The notes under the pieces: generated by a model
What the model saw: the letters and a program-made list of their open reading frames with translations, nothing else
Databases searched by the model: none
Told to the model about the DNA's origin: nothing
Shown here: in pieces, positions 43,735 to 53,338 of the stretch
Numbering within the stretch: the stretch's first letter is position 1
Layout of the letters: each line of letters begins with the position of its first letter
Assembly (NCBI RefSeq): GCF_001436225.1
Contig: NZ_AYYO01000044.1
Location: forward strand, 37,063-101,062
Length of the DNA: 64,000 nt
DNA from: Lacticaseibacillus sharpeae JCM 1186 = DSM 20505
GTDB lineage: Bacteria > Bacillota > Bacilli > Lactobacillales > Lactobacillaceae
Direction of reading: 5' to 3'
Made by a program: the position numbers and the translations under genes

Positions 43735-44235
43735 TTAAGCGTACTTGTGTGCCATTTTGCCAGCAACCGCGGAGGCGAGGGCGCCAACCAGATCGTCAAT
43801 GAAGGTGTTGACCTTGCCCGGAGCGTTGTCTAACTGGTTGATGATGCCGGGTTTGGTGCGGTCGAGGAAGCCGTAGTTGGTAATCCCAATCGAACCAGAC
43901 AACTGCGAGACCCCGAGGGCGATGGTTTCGTCCACGCCGAAGACACCGACGTCATTGGTGATGATGTCATTGAGCGGTTGGGGCAGCGCGTCGGCCGCGG
44001 CCAGATTGTCCAGCGCGAGGCCGACCATGGCGTTGTTCAGGAATTCACGCTTGTGCATTGTGTCGAGCACTTCTGCCTTGTATTCGTCGACGGTGACGTC
44101 CGGCAGAAACTTGTGCTGCAGTCCGTAGACAACCTCAGCGATGGCGTCGGGGGTGACGTTTTTCTTCGTGAACTCCCCAATGACGTACTTGTACGCGGCA
44201 GTATCAGGATATTTGTAATTAGGATTGTAGACCAT
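43735..44235 (-). CDS. Phosphatidylglycerophosphatase A-like protein (YutG)
   Basis: Protein of 166 residues of the PgpA family, here without clear transmembrane helices, as in the soluble Gram-positive YutG subgroup. Core motifs are NDVGVFGVDETIALGVSQ, then NYGFLDRTKPGII and FIDDLVGALASAVAG. The family removes phosphate from PG phosphate in phospholipid synthesis, although the exact substrate of this subgroup is not settled. ATG 44235 is behind GGAAG; TTG 44244 is the alternative. Confidence 0.87.
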   Translation of the reverse strand: MVYNPNYKYPDTAAYKYVIGEFTKKNVTPDAIAEVVYGLQHKFLPDVTVDEYKAEVLDTMHKREFLNNAMVGLALDNLAAADALPQPLNDIITNDVGVFGVDETIALGVSQLSGSIGITNYGFLDRTKPGIINQLDNAPGKVNTFIDDLVGALASAVAGKMAHKYA

Positions 44236-44375
44236 GATTATCAACTTCCTTTCGCTAATAGTTTACACCCAATAGACTGGTAAACCGCAACGGCGCGAAA
44301 AATAATCAGCCTGGTTTGGTACAATGGTAGGTGATTAGTGACGGTGAACTGATAGAAAACGCGAGGAAATAAGCA

Positions 44376-46553
44376 GTGATTGAAGCACAAACAGTAAGCT
44401 TAGTGGCGCAGAACGTGACGGGGATGACCAAGCGGCAGGTACAGGCAGTCCTGAACTTGATGGATGACGGCAACACTGTGCCCTTCATCGCGCGCTACCG
44501 CAAAGAAATGACGGGCAGTCTGGATGAAGTCCAGATTCAAGCCGTCGAAGATGAGTATCAACGGGCAACTGCACTGGCAAGTCGCAAGCAGGCAGTCATC
44601 AAGGCCTTGACGGAGCAGGGCAAATTGTCGCCCGCACTGCAGCAGGCCGTTTTGGCCAGCACCAAGCTGCAAGACGTCGAAGATATTTACCTACCCTACA
44701 AGCAAAAGCGGCAAACTAAGGCCATGGTGGCCCGTAAGCAGGGGCTGGAGCCGTTCGCGCGGTGGCTAATGACCTTTCCGAGTGGGGTGCTAGAAACTGA
44801 GGCCCGCAAATACGTCCGGCCAGACCAAGAAGTGCACACGACCGCAGATGTACTCGCTGGGGCCCACGAAATCTTGGCGGAAACCTTCAGTGAGGTTGCC
44901 ACCATCCGCAACTGGATCCGCAGCTACACCAACCGGACGGGCAAGATTGTGACCAGCGTCAAGAAAAAGGGCAAGGAACTGGACGAGAAGGGTGTCTACC
45001 AGCAGTTTTATGCCTTCACCGCGCCCATCACGAAGATGAGTGCGACCCGCACGCTGGCCATCAACCGCGGAGAGAAGGAAAAGGTGCTCACGGTGGGTGT
45101 TGATGTGGATACGACTGCCATCATGAACTATTTTCACTTCCGCATCATTGGGCGCAGGCCCGAAACGGCAGCAACGGCGTTCATCACGACGGCGTATGTT
45201 GATGCCTATAAGCGGTTCGTGGGGCCGGCCATCGAACGTGAAGTCCGCAACGCGCTCACCGACGAGGCTGCCGCGCAGTCCATCAAGGTATTCGGCCAGA
45301 ACTTGTACAATCTGCTCATGCAGGCGCCGATTAAGGGCAAGGTCGTCCTCGGCTTTGACCCCGCCTACCGTACTGGCTGCAAGCTCGCGGTGGTGGACAA
45401 AAACGGGAAGTTCCTCACGAAGGCCGTAATCTATCCGCACAAGCCGGCTCCCGAAGCCAAACGCCAGGCGGCTGCGGGCGAATTGCTCGCGCTGATCAAC
45501 CAATACCACGTGGAAATGATTGCGATTGGTAACGGTACGGCTAGCCGCGAGTCGGAGCAGTTCGTGGATGCGACCTTGCGCAAAATCACGCGCCCAGTGT
45601 ATTACGTCATCGTGAACGAGGCGGGGGCATCCGTGTACTCTGCCAGTCAGGAGGCGCGTGACGAATTCCCCGACCTGCACGTTGAGCAGCGCAGTGCGAT
45701 TAGCATCGCCCGGCGGTTGCAAGATCCACTAGCCGAACTGGTCAAGATTGACCCGGAAGCAGTCGGTGTGGGTCAGTACCAGCACGATTTACCCGCGAAG
45801 GACTTAGCGACCGAAGTGGACGTGGTGGTGGAGCGGGCGGTTAACCGTGTGGGCGTCAACTTGAACACGGCGAGCTATGCGCTGCTCCAGCACATTTCTG
45901 GCCTGTCCAAGACGATTGCCATGAACATTGTGGCTTATCGGGACGAACACGGCCGCTATGACAGCCGCGCCGAATTGAAGCACGTGCCCCGGCTGGGACC
46001 TAAGGCCTTCGAGCAGTCGGTCGGCTTCTTGCGCATTATCGGGGGTAAGCACGGGCTGGATAATACTGACATTCACCCGGAAAGTTACGCAGCGGCCAAA
46101 ACAATCATGGCGGCAGCAGGCGTTAAGGAAAGCGAAATTGGCACGCCGCAAGCCATCACCAAGGTGGCGCAGGTGAACGTTCAACCGCTCATTGACGGGG
46201 GCATCGGCGCGGAGACCGCCCGCGACATCGTCACCAGCTTGCAGCATCCTGGCCGTGACCTGCGCGACAACATGGCGGCGCCGCTTTTGCGCACGGACGT
46301 TTTGACCATGGCGGATTTGCAAGTGGGGATGAAGCTGGAAGGAACCGTCCGTAATGTGGTCGATTTTGGCGCCTTCGTGGATATTGGCGTTAAGCATGAC
46401 GGGCTTGTCCACGTGTCGCGCATGACCAAGCAGTTCGTGTCCGACCCGAAAACCGTGGTGGCGATTGGTGACATCGTGACTGTCTGGATTGAGTCCGTCG
46501 ACCTGCAGCGGGAACGGATTCAGCTGACGATGATTGATCCGCAAACCAAATAG
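44376..46553 (+). CDS. tex: Tex family RNA-binding transcription accessory protein
   Basis: Protein of 725 residues affecting transcription and RNA metabolism. Order: helical N-terminal region with NTVPFIARYRKEMTG, an RNase H-like YqgF domain (VVLGFDPAYRTGCKLAVVD, near residue 325), a helix-hairpin-helix part (LNTASYALLQHISGLSKTIA), and the C-terminal S1 domain LEGTVRNVVDFGAFVDIGVK with HDGLVHVSRM. GTG start at 44376 behind GAGGAA. Single gene. Confidence 0.96.
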   Translation: MIEAQTVSLVAQNVTGMTKRQVQAVLNLMDDGNTVPFIARYRKEMTGSLDEVQIQAVEDEYQRATALASRKQAVIKALTEQGKLSPALQQAVLASTKLQDVEDIYLPYKQKRQTKAMVARKQGLEPFARWLMTFPSGVLETEARKYVRPDQEVHTTADVLAGAHEILAETFSEVATIRNWIRSYTNRTGKIVTSVKKKGKELDEKGVYQQFYAFTAPITKMSATRTLAINRGEKEKVLTVGVDVDTTAIMNYFHFRIIGRRPETAATAFITTAYVDAYKRFVGPAIEREVRNALTDEAAAQSIKVFGQNLYNLLMQAPIKGKVVLGFDPAYRTGCKLAVVDKNGKFLTKAVIYPHKPAPEAKRQAAAGELLALINQYHVEMIAIGNGTASRESEQFVDATLRKITRPVYYVIVNEAGASVYSASQEARDEFPDLHVEQRSAISIARRLQDPLAELVKIDPEAVGVGQYQHDLPAKDLATEVDVVVERAVNRVGVNLNTASYALLQHISGLSKTIAMNIVAYRDEHGRYDSRAELKHVPRLGPKAFEQSVGFLRIIGGKHGLDNTDIHPESYAAAKTIMAAAGVKESEIGTPQAITKVAQVNVQPLIDGGIGAETARDIVTSLQHPGRDLRDNMAAPLLRTDVLTMADLQVGMKLEGTVRNVVDFGAFVDIGVKHDGLVHVSRMTKQFVSDPKTVVAIGDIVTVWIESVDLQRERIQLTMIDPQTK

Positions 46554-46564
46554 TTGGCGGTACA

Positions 46565-46597
46565 CAAATAGGGTAGGACAGCCGTCCTACCCTATTT
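46565..46597. terminator. Bidirectional terminator between tex and the histidine kinase
   Basis: AAATAGGGTAGGAC and GTCCTACCCTATTT form a 14-pair stem. Confidence 0.85.
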
Positions 46598-46603
46598 GCG
46601 TGG

Positions 46604-48030
46604 TTATTGTTCATCGGTTGCGTCGGGGAAAGTCAGGGTGAAGGTTGTCCCTACGTCGGGCGTGGAATCAACCTTAATCGTGCCGCCATGCTGGGCAACC
46701 AGCTGGTGCACAATCGCCAGGCCCAGGCCGGACTCACCGTACTTGGTGTTCTTGCGGGATGGGTCCGCCTTGTAGTAGCGTTCCCAGATGTTCTTCACCT
46801 GGTCTTCGGTCATCCCGATACCTGTATCGCTGATGACGAATTCTGACTGGTGGAAGCCGCGTTTGCCGGTGACCTTAATCGTCCCGTTCTGGGTGAACTG
46901 AATGGCATTTTGCATGATGTTAAAGATGACCTGGACGAAGCGGTCGTAATCGGCGAAGACGGTGAGGTCCTCAGGGGCATCAACGGTGAGTGAATCGCCC
47001 GCCTCGGCCGCCTTCTTATCCAGCTGGCTCGTGATGTTCGTCAGCACCTGCTTGGCGTCGAAAGTCTTCTTCTTCAGGATGATTTGACCCGTGCGAATCT
47101 TCTCGTAGTCGAGGTTTTCGTTGACCAGCCGGATTAGGCGGTTGGTTTCGTTGCGCATCAGGTCAATACTTTGGGCCTTCATCTCTTCGGGAATGGCATC
47201 GTACGCCAAGCCTTCGAGTAGCCCGTTGATAGTGGTCAGTGGCGTCCGCATCTCGTGGGCCGCATCGGCCATGAACTGGCGCCGGCGGTCCTCTTGGCGC
47301 TCGATTTCCTTTTCACTTTCTTGCAGTGAATTGGTCATGTCGCCAAAATCGGCGGCGAGCTCGCTGATTTCGTCGCGTCCGTGGGTATCCAGGGCCACGT
47401 CGTAGTTGCCCTGCGCAATCTCGTGGGTCGCATTCCGCAGCCGGTTGATGCGTTCAACCTGGCGCCGGGCAATGAAGTAACTCACGATAATCGCTGCGAG
47501 GGCGGAGATCACGAAGGCGATGAAGACACTCTTTTGCGTCTTATTAATCGCTGACTGAATGGTTTCAATGGGCTCGAGGGCCTCGATGACGTAGAGCAAC
47601 TTGCCGGAATAAAAGACCGGCCGGTAGTAAATTGACGAGTTCTGTGTGCGGTAGGTGCCGTTGCGCGTCACAATCTTGGCCGTCGCCCGAATGCTGATGC
47701 TCTCGCCTTGCTTCAGGCGCTTCCAGTACTTGGTGGGAATGGTACCTTGCGTTGCCTGGAAGGGGTACCGCTGCTGGTTGCTCGAGTTATAGATGAAGAA
47801 CTGGACGTGCTGGCCGCTCAGTAGGTGTTCGTTGTTGGTGAGGAAGGCCGTGTTGATGGTCATATCGCTCAAAACGGCATTTTCTTCCAGCATTTCGGTG
47901 TAGCTAGCGAGCTGCCGCGAGTTGGTTTCCCAGGCGTTGTTGGTGGTGATGCTGATGAACATCAACGACACGACCGTTAGCGCGACAATGATCAGGGAAA
48001 GAAACCCAAGCATTTGCTGGTAGATTAGTT

Positions 48031-48034
<4 letters not shown>
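46604..48034 (-). CDS. HAMP-containing sensor histidine kinase
   Basis: Membrane sensor of 476 residues. TM1 at about residues 8-30, an extracellular sensing region of about 140 residues, TM2 near 171-191, then HAMP, a HisKA domain with the phospho-acceptor in AAHEMRTPLTTI near residue 260, and an ATPase domain with NAIQFTQNG, DTGIGMTED and GESGLGLAIVHQL. The signal is unknown. ATGA overlap with the response regulator upstream shows a two-gene operon. Confidence 0.94.
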
Positions 48035-48756
<722 letters not shown>

Positions 48757-48842
48757 TTTACTAACCTTCCTTACCTTGCTGTGCCCGCACGCGGACACAC
48801 TCCCAAGTACAGTGATTCGACGCGCTGTACAAACTCAGCTTT

Positions 48843-48871
48843 ATTTTACAATGAACTTAATTGATTTGAAA
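48843..48871 (-). promoter_or_regulatory. Promoter of the two-component operon
   Basis: Minus strand TTTCAA, 17 bases, TAAAAT, about 90 bases before the response regulator start. Confidence 0.55.
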
Positions 48872-48944
48872 CTATTTAGGCTGGAAACTATCCGGATGCG
48901 GACAAAGTGTGATGTTTGGCCTGCCAGCTAGTTAACGTGCCATC

Positions 48945-48973
48945 TTTACAACCCCCACCGGTGATGATAAGCT
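48945..48973 (+). promoter_or_regulatory. Possible promoter of ssrA
   Basis: TTTACA, 17 bases, TAAGCT, ending 12 bases before the mature tmRNA. Confidence 0.5.
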
Positions 48974-48984
48974 TGATGTATATC

Positions 48985-49346
48985 GGGGATGTAATGGTCT
49001 CGACATTGGTTTTCGCGCATGTGGCGCACTCCGGAGGGCTCGGCTCCGTCATCAACGGCACAGTTTATTAACTGCAAAGAACAACAATTCTTACGCTCTC
49101 GCTGCCTAGTAAGTAGCCTAGCGTGATCTGTCCGGGTTCGTCCAAGGCTCGGAGCCAGGTCTCAAATTATTGGACTACGGTTAACGTTGCGACCCGAGGC
49201 GTTGACAAGAGATAGTGGGTGCGCATTTGGGGGTTAGCCAGGCTGACCGGCGCTCCCCATTTGTTTAATCCAAGTAGGTCAACTATGAGTGTAGACCTGC
49301 GTGTGGGCGGGGCTGATGGACAGGGGTTCGATTCCCCTCATCTCCA
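48985..49346 (+). ncRNA. ssrA: Transfer-messenger RNA
   Basis: tmRNA rescues stalled ribosomes. The 5' end GGGGATGTAATGG pairs with CATCTCC at the 3' end to form the tRNA-like acceptor. The tag frame at 49074-49109 encodes AKNNNSYALAA followed by TAG. The T arm is AGGGGTTCGATTCCCCT. The 3' CCA is not encoded: after CATCTCCA the sequence runs into T6. Prophage DNA begins at this 3' end. A tag of this type is known from the Lacticaseibacillus group. Confidence 0.95.
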
Positions 49347-49350
49347 TTTT
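49324..49350. repeat. Left prophage attachment site (attL), overlapping the tmRNA 3' end
   Basis: The T arm and acceptor 3' strand of the tmRNA are immediately followed by a phage integrase in the opposite orientation, the usual layout for integration into ssrA. The exact core cannot be fixed without attR, which lies beyond the right edge. Confidence 0.6.
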
Positions 49351-49378
49351 TTAGTTCTGCGGGGTTCCGCGGGGTTGC

Positions 49379-49414
49379 GAGAAACGTTGATATATCAGCG
49401 TTTCTCTTTTTTTA
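49379..49414 (+). terminator. Terminator downstream of the tmRNA
   Basis: GAGAAACG and CGTTTCTC stem around a TATATA-containing loop, followed by T7. It overlaps the last bases of the integrase gene on the other strand. Confidence 0.8.
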
Positions 49415-50593
49415 GTTCTGCTCAATTCTGCCCGTTTTTGCAAAGTTGTGAACCTTTTGTGAACCTATTTTGCTCAGCGCGAGCATCGCTTTTTCAGTCT
49501 GGGCAGTCCGCTGGGCGTCGAGAAGATGACTGTATGTCGACATGGTAATCTGGATACCCGCATGGCCTAAACGCTTGCTAATATAATAGATGTCGACTCC
49601 GCTACTTAGCAGGTAGGAGACGTGGGTGTGACGCAGACCGTGAAAAGTGATTTGCTTTTTTTCGGGGATTTTCACGGCTGATTCCATTTTTTTGAGAACC
49701 TTGTTAACCGCTGCGCCTGTCAAAATGCCACTCTGCTTTGAAAAAAAGACCCCGTTATAGGCATTTGCCACTCCTGACTTCCTAATCCAGTCTACCTGCT
49801 GTTTGTGAATATTCTGTAAAAGCTCGATGACTTCTGGTAGAACTTCAATGACGCGATTGCTGGATTCGTTCTTCGTCGGAATCATGCCAGTACCGTGAAC
49901 GTGGTCCCATGACTTATTAATAGTGAGCTGGTTGTTGACCTCATCCACGCAGTCCCATGTAAGGCCCAATACCTCAGCCACCCGCATACCTGTCTGTGCG
50001 CCAACGTAGACGGCCACCGTGGACAGATGGTTAAAGTCGGCACGCTCATACGCCAGGTTGGTGAGGGCAAAGAACTGGGGCAATTGGAGGTACTTGAGTG
50101 CCTCTGACTTAGACTTAGCACCAGACGCCTCAGCAGTGAAGGTAAAGTCGGTGTGCAGCACCTGGTCATTTATGGCAGTGCGCACCATGGCACGGATATA
50201 ACCGTTGACCTTGACCGACGTTGATCGCGCATGTGTTTTACCATAGTCGTTGAGGAATTTCTGCCACAGCTCGGGTGTGACCTTACCAATTGGCATGGTG
50301 CCAAACTGCTCGCGAATGGTCTCCTCAACAATAGGGTAAAACTTTTCTGTGGCAATGGTGCGCTTACCTTGCTTGTAGGTAGTCCACCAGGAGTGCCAGT
50401 AGTCGGCGAGTGGGATGTCGGCCTTAGAAATGTTCGCACCGTCGCCTACTTGCAACTCGATTAGCCGGGCCGCCTGCATAGCATCCTTCTTGGTGCGGAA
50501 TCCTTGCTTAGATTTGACGTGCTGGACACCCTGCAAGTCGCGATAAGCGACACGGTACTTCCAGCCGGTGCCTTTTTTGGTGATTACCGCCAT
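49412..50593 (-). CDS. int: Tyrosine-type phage integrase
   Basis: Site-specific recombinase of 393 residues. N-terminal arm-binding domain (GTGWKYRVAYRDLQGVQH), core-binding SAM-like domain, and catalytic domain with Arg in TGMRVAEVLGLTW, HGLRHTHVS (H-x-x-R region) and the nucleophile Tyr in ITMSTYSHLLD. ATG 50593 has GGAGG at seven bases. It lies directly beside the attL at the tmRNA and points outwards, as in lactobacillus temperate phages. Confidence 0.95.
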   Translation of the reverse strand: MAVITKKGTGWKYRVAYRDLQGVQHVKSKQGFRTKKDAMQAARLIELQVGDGANISKADIPLADYWHSWWTTYKQGKRTIATEKFYPIVEETIREQFGTMPIGKVTPELWQKFLNDYGKTHARSTSVKVNGYIRAMVRTAINDQVLHTDFTFTAEASGAKSKSEALKYLQLPQFFALTNLAYERADFNHLSTVAVYVGAQTGMRVAEVLGLTWDCVDEVNNQLTINKSWDHVHGTGMIPTKNESSNRVIEVLPEVIELLQNIHKQQVDWIRKSGVANAYNGVFFSKQSGILTGAAVNKVLKKMESAVKIPEKKQITFHGLRHTHVSYLLSSGVDIYYISKRLGHAGIQITMSTYSHLLDAQRTAQTEKAMLALSKIGSQKVHNFAKTGRIEQN

Positions 50594-50663
50594 GTTAATT
50601 CCTCCGTAAATATGGTAAAATTGGTACACGAAAAGCGCGTACCTATGTACGTAATTTATGATT

Positions 50664-50707
50664 AGCTCACTCCCGATTGTCTGGCCGGACGGGGAGTGGG
50701 CTATTTT
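50664..50707 (+). repeat. Hairpin between the integrase and the membrane protein gene
   Basis: AGCTCACTCCC and GGGAGTGGGCT pair, then ATTTTT on the plus strand. Its orientation is opposite to both neighbours, so it could end antisense read-through. Confidence 0.4.
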
Positions 50708-51366
50708 TATTCCAGTATATCAACGACCGCATTGTCTGCGTCCGTGAAAGAACTGTTGAAGTCACTGATATTCCCGGACGGAGATGTGGCGAGACGGTCA
50801 AGCTTTTTTACAGCTTTGCTCAATTTCTGATACTTGGCGAGCTTGGACTCGTTTTTCTTAGTCACATGCTTTTTCATGACTTTCATCGCTTTGTCCATGG
50901 TGGCCTCACCATCAGCAATATCAACTTGCTTTGAAGTTTCACTGTCTAGCACGGCCTGAATCGCCTCGTTGAAATCGGTGTAGTACTTACCATCAACCTT
51001 TGCGCCCTTGTCTTCCCAGATAGCATCATTCCACGCGGAACTGATTTTGTTGGCTAAGTCCTCAGCAGCACCAGCGGATTTAGCAGCACCGTTGCCAAAA
51101 TCGGTGCGAGCAAATGAAAACTTTTGGTTGTCCTCTTCTGCGAGTTTGGCCCTGATTTTGCGGGCCTCCGCTTGTTGCTGCTCCACGTGGTGGTTGTAGA
51201 TTCCAGCAGCACCAAATCCGATTACAAACATTGCCACCGCTACACCAACCACAATCAGTGGTGGCTTTAGCTTCTGCTTTGTGGCGTATGCAACAGCCAA
51301 CAATACAATCCCGACAATTAAAACGATAATCGCCGCAATCAATGTGAATCCGACAAACAAGTCCAT
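50707..51366 (-). CDS. Phage lysogeny-module membrane protein
   Basis: Protein of 219 residues with two hydrophobic helices (residues 6-27 and 36-58) and a helical polar domain of 160 residues. No family is recognised. Prophage genes between int and the repressor often give superinfection exclusion or host defence, and this could be one; no sequence motif proves it. TTTTTGTAGC and a tRNA-like piece lie just upstream. Confidence 0.65.
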   Translation of the reverse strand: MDLFVGFTLIAAIIVLIVGIVLLAVAYATKQKLKPPLIVVGVAVAMFVIGFGAAGIYNHHVEQQQAEARKIRAKLAEEDNQKFSFARTDFGNGAAKSAGAAEDLANKISSAWNDAIWEDKGAKVDGKYYTDFNEAIQAVLDSETSKQVDIADGEATMDKAMKVMKKHVTKKNESKLAKYQKLSKAVKKLDRLATSPSGNISDFNSSFTDADNAVVDILE

Positions 51367-51403
51367 ATAAAATCTCCCCAGTACATATTATTTTTGTAGC
51401 AAC

Positions 51404-51434
51404 GACCCGCGTCAGGAATCGAACCTGACCGGGG
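51404..51434 (-). other. tRNA-like 3' fragment (T arm and part of an acceptor arm)
   Basis: Minus strand TCAGGTTCGATTCCTGA is a perfect five-pair T arm with the consensus TTCRANY loop, followed by CGCGGGT. No 5' half of a tRNA is found nearby. May be a relic of an attachment site or captured tRNA. Confidence 0.55.
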
Positions 51435-51439
51435 CTATT

Positions 51440-52156
51440 TTAAAACTCAATCAAGGCCGAGACCACCCGACCGATAATCTTTACATCGCTCATGTCTTCA
51501 TAGCGGAAATTGATAGGGTGGTAGCTGGAGTCTGAAGAATCTGGGGCGAAATTGATTATCTGCATGTGCTTGTCGTTGTAGAACCGTTTTACCGAGTAAC
51601 TTTCGTCGTCCTCACTGAATATCACAATCTCACCGTCGTATAGATCTTGGAAGGAATCCACGTGCTTGATGATTACCAGTGAGTGGTTCGGGATGACGCG
51701 GTTCATCGACTCACCGTTGATGTTAGTGATGAACAAGTCATCGTCGCCAGCATACTTGCCCATGACTGTATCGGAGATTTGAATTTGTTCGGCGGATTTG
51801 AGACCCTCTACTGTGGTGAGAGAACCGGCCGCTATGTCGGCGTCGAAATAGGGGTAGGAATGGACTGTCGAAGTTGTGGGACTGATTTGCTCAGACTCGT
51901 TTCTATCTGCGGGAACATCATAACCCATGAGCCACGGTTCAGAAACGTTCAACGCAGCGGCCAATAGGTAAAGCTTGTCTTGGCCAGGTTCTACTTTGCC
52001 GCTTTTGTATTGGCTTAAATCTGTTTTGCTGATTTTTACGCCGAACTGCGAACTAAGTGGCTCAGTTGCTCGTATAATGTCGACCTGTTTTAAGCCCCTA
52101 GAGCTAATTATCTGATTGATACGTTGGGCGGTTGTGTATGGACGAGTTTCGCTCAT
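51440..52156 (-). CDS. CI-like phage repressor with S24 peptidase domain
   Basis: Repressor of 238 residues keeping the prophage silent. N-terminal XRE helix-turn-helix at residues 10-72 (LKQVDIIRATEPLSSQFG, then ISKTDLSQYKSG); C-terminal LexA-like domain with NINGESMNRVIPNHS (Ser) and DDESYSVKRFY (Lys), so RecA-induced self-cleavage is expected. An Ala-Gly site (ADIAAGSL) is a candidate cleavage site. Divergent from cro across an operator array. AAGAGGTG precedes ATG 52156. Confidence 0.93.
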   Translation of the reverse strand: MSETRPYTTAQRINQIISSRGLKQVDIIRATEPLSSQFGVKISKTDLSQYKSGKVEPGQDKLYLLAAALNVSEPWLMGYDVPADRNESEQISPTTSTVHSYPYFDADIAAGSLTTVEGLKSAEQIQISDTVMGKYAGDDDLFITNINGESMNRVIPNHSLVIIKHVDSFQDLYDGEIVIFSEDDESYSVKRFYNDKHMQIINFAPDSSDSSYHPINFRYEDMSDVKIIGRVVSALIEF

Positions 52157-52179
52157 GTTGGCACCTCTTTCTTAACGTT

Positions 52180-52208
52180 TCCTATTATAGCCCGCGTTGA
52201 ACTTTCGT
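52180..52208 (-). promoter_or_regulatory. Repressor promoter (PRM-like)
   Basis: Minus strand TTGAAC, 17 bases, perfect TATAAT. The -35 sits inside the first operator palindrome. Confidence 0.75.
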
Positions 52209-52215
52209 TCAACGC
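52194..52215. promoter_or_regulatory. Phage operator 1
   Basis: Perfect palindrome with nine-base arms GCGTTGAAC and GTTCAACGC around TTTC. It overlaps the repressor promoter. Confidence 0.8.
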
Positions 52216-52220
52216 TTTTA

Positions 52221-52235
52221 TTCAAAATAATTGAA
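52221..52235. promoter_or_regulatory. Phage operator 2
   Basis: TTCAA-AATAA-TTGAA, between the two divergent promoters. Confidence 0.65.
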
Positions 52236-52243
52236 CCTTTTTA

Positions 52244-52272
52244 TTGACAACGTTCAACGGAGGCGATATTAT
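52244..52272 (+). promoter_or_regulatory. Cro promoter (PR-like)
   Basis: Perfect TTGACA, 17 bases, TATTAT; contains an imperfect operator (TTGA and TTCAA at 52244-52256). Confidence 0.75.
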
Positions 52273-52284
52273 AATAGACGTCAA

Positions 52285-52300
52285 GTTCAATGAATTGAAC
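52285..52300. promoter_or_regulatory. Phage operator 4, in the cro leader
   Basis: GTTCAA-TGAA-TTGAAC, perfect arms. Confidence 0.75.
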
Positions 52301-52322
52301 AAGGCGGAACGGAGGCGAAAAA

Positions 52323-52559
52323 ATGACATTTGATTACTCAAACCTAAATGGTCAGGTTGTGGCGAAGTACGGAACTCAGCTTCGCTTTGCTGAAGCAATG
52401 GAATTGTCTGAACGGTCACTGTCTTTGAAGCTCAACAATAAGGTTCAGTGGAAACAAGCAGAAATCGCTAAGGCGGCTAAGCTGCTTGGAATCAAGACTG
52501 CGGATATTCCAAAGTATTTTTTTAAGTTAAAAGTTCAACGAATTGAACGGGAGGTCTAA
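52323..52559 (+). CDS. Cro-like phage regulator
   Basis: Small DNA-binding protein of 78 residues of the phage DUF739/Cro-like group. Helix-turn-helix at LRFAEAMELSERSLSLKLNN; the C-terminus is basic (KLKVQRIEREV). First gene of the lytic direction, divergent from the CI repressor. GGAGGC precedes ATG 52323. Its 3' end carries another operator copy. Confidence 0.88.
   Translation: MTFDYSNLNGQVVAKYGTQLRFAEAMELSERSLSLKLNNKVQWKQAEIAKAAKLLGIKTADIPKYFFKLKVQRIEREV
52533..52548. promoter_or_regulatory. Operator copy inside the 3' end of cro
   Basis: GTTCAACGAATTGAAC, same palindrome type as operator 4, 14 bases upstream of the antirepressor ATG. Confidence 0.7.
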
Positions 52560-52561
52560 TC

Positions 52562-53323
52562 ATGAACGAACCACAACTATTTAATTTCCACGACCAGTAA
52601 GTACGCACGGTGCTAGTTGACGATGAACCGATGTTTGTCGGCAAGGATGTGGCGGAGGCGCTGGGGTACAAGCGCACTGCTGATGCAATCCGCGAACATG
52701 TTGATGATGACGACAAAGGGGTCTCCAATTTACCGACCCCCGGTGGAACGCAACAAACAACCGTCATCAACGAATCCGGCATGTACAGTCTAGTCTTATC
52801 CAGCAAGCTGCCAACTGCCAAGGAATTTAAGCACTGGGTAACCCACGAGGTGTTGCCGACTATCCGCAAGCACGGCGCATACATGACACCAGATACCATT
52901 AAGCAGACGCTGGCTGACCCGGACTTCATCATCGGCCTGGCGACGCAACTCAAGGAAGAGCAGGCCAAGACGGCGGCGCTCGCAGCGGATAACGAGGCGA
53001 TGCGCCCCAAGGCCATCTTCGCGGATGCCGTGAGCGTTAGCCACACCACAATCCTCATCGGCGAGTTGGCGAAGCTACTTCGGCAGAACGGAGTCAACAT
53101 CGGTCAGAACCGGTTGTTCGGCTGGCTGCGTGAGAACGGCTACCTGATTAACCGCAAAGGTACCGATTGGAATCAGCCAACGCAGCGGTCAGCGGACATG
53201 AAGTTGTTCAAGGTGAAAGAAACAGCCATCAACCACTCGGATGGGTCGGTGTCCATCAGCAAGACGGTGAAGGTAACCGGCAAAGGACAGCAGTATTTCA
53301 TCAACAAACTGTTGGAAGCATAG
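52562..53323 (+). pseudogene. Phage antirepressor (BRO-N and KilA-C), interrupted by an ochre codon
   Basis: Antirepressors block the CI repressor and help induction. The frame is open from ATG 52562 (behind GGGAGG) to 53323 except TAA at 52598-52600, codon 13: MNEPQLFNFHDQ, stop, VRTVLVDDEPMF. The Glu usual at this place suggests GAA to TAA. The BRO-N domain (FVGKDVAEALGYKRTADAI, then VINESGMYSLV) and the C-terminal ANT domain (LAKLLRQNGVNIGQNRLFGW) are otherwise intact. A restart at GTG 52610 has no ribosome site. Confidence 0.87.
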
Positions 53324-53338
53324 AAAGAAGGTGAATTC

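Noticed and set aside
44790-45722. Minus-strand open frame opposite tex
   Set aside because: Shadow of tex with no domain.
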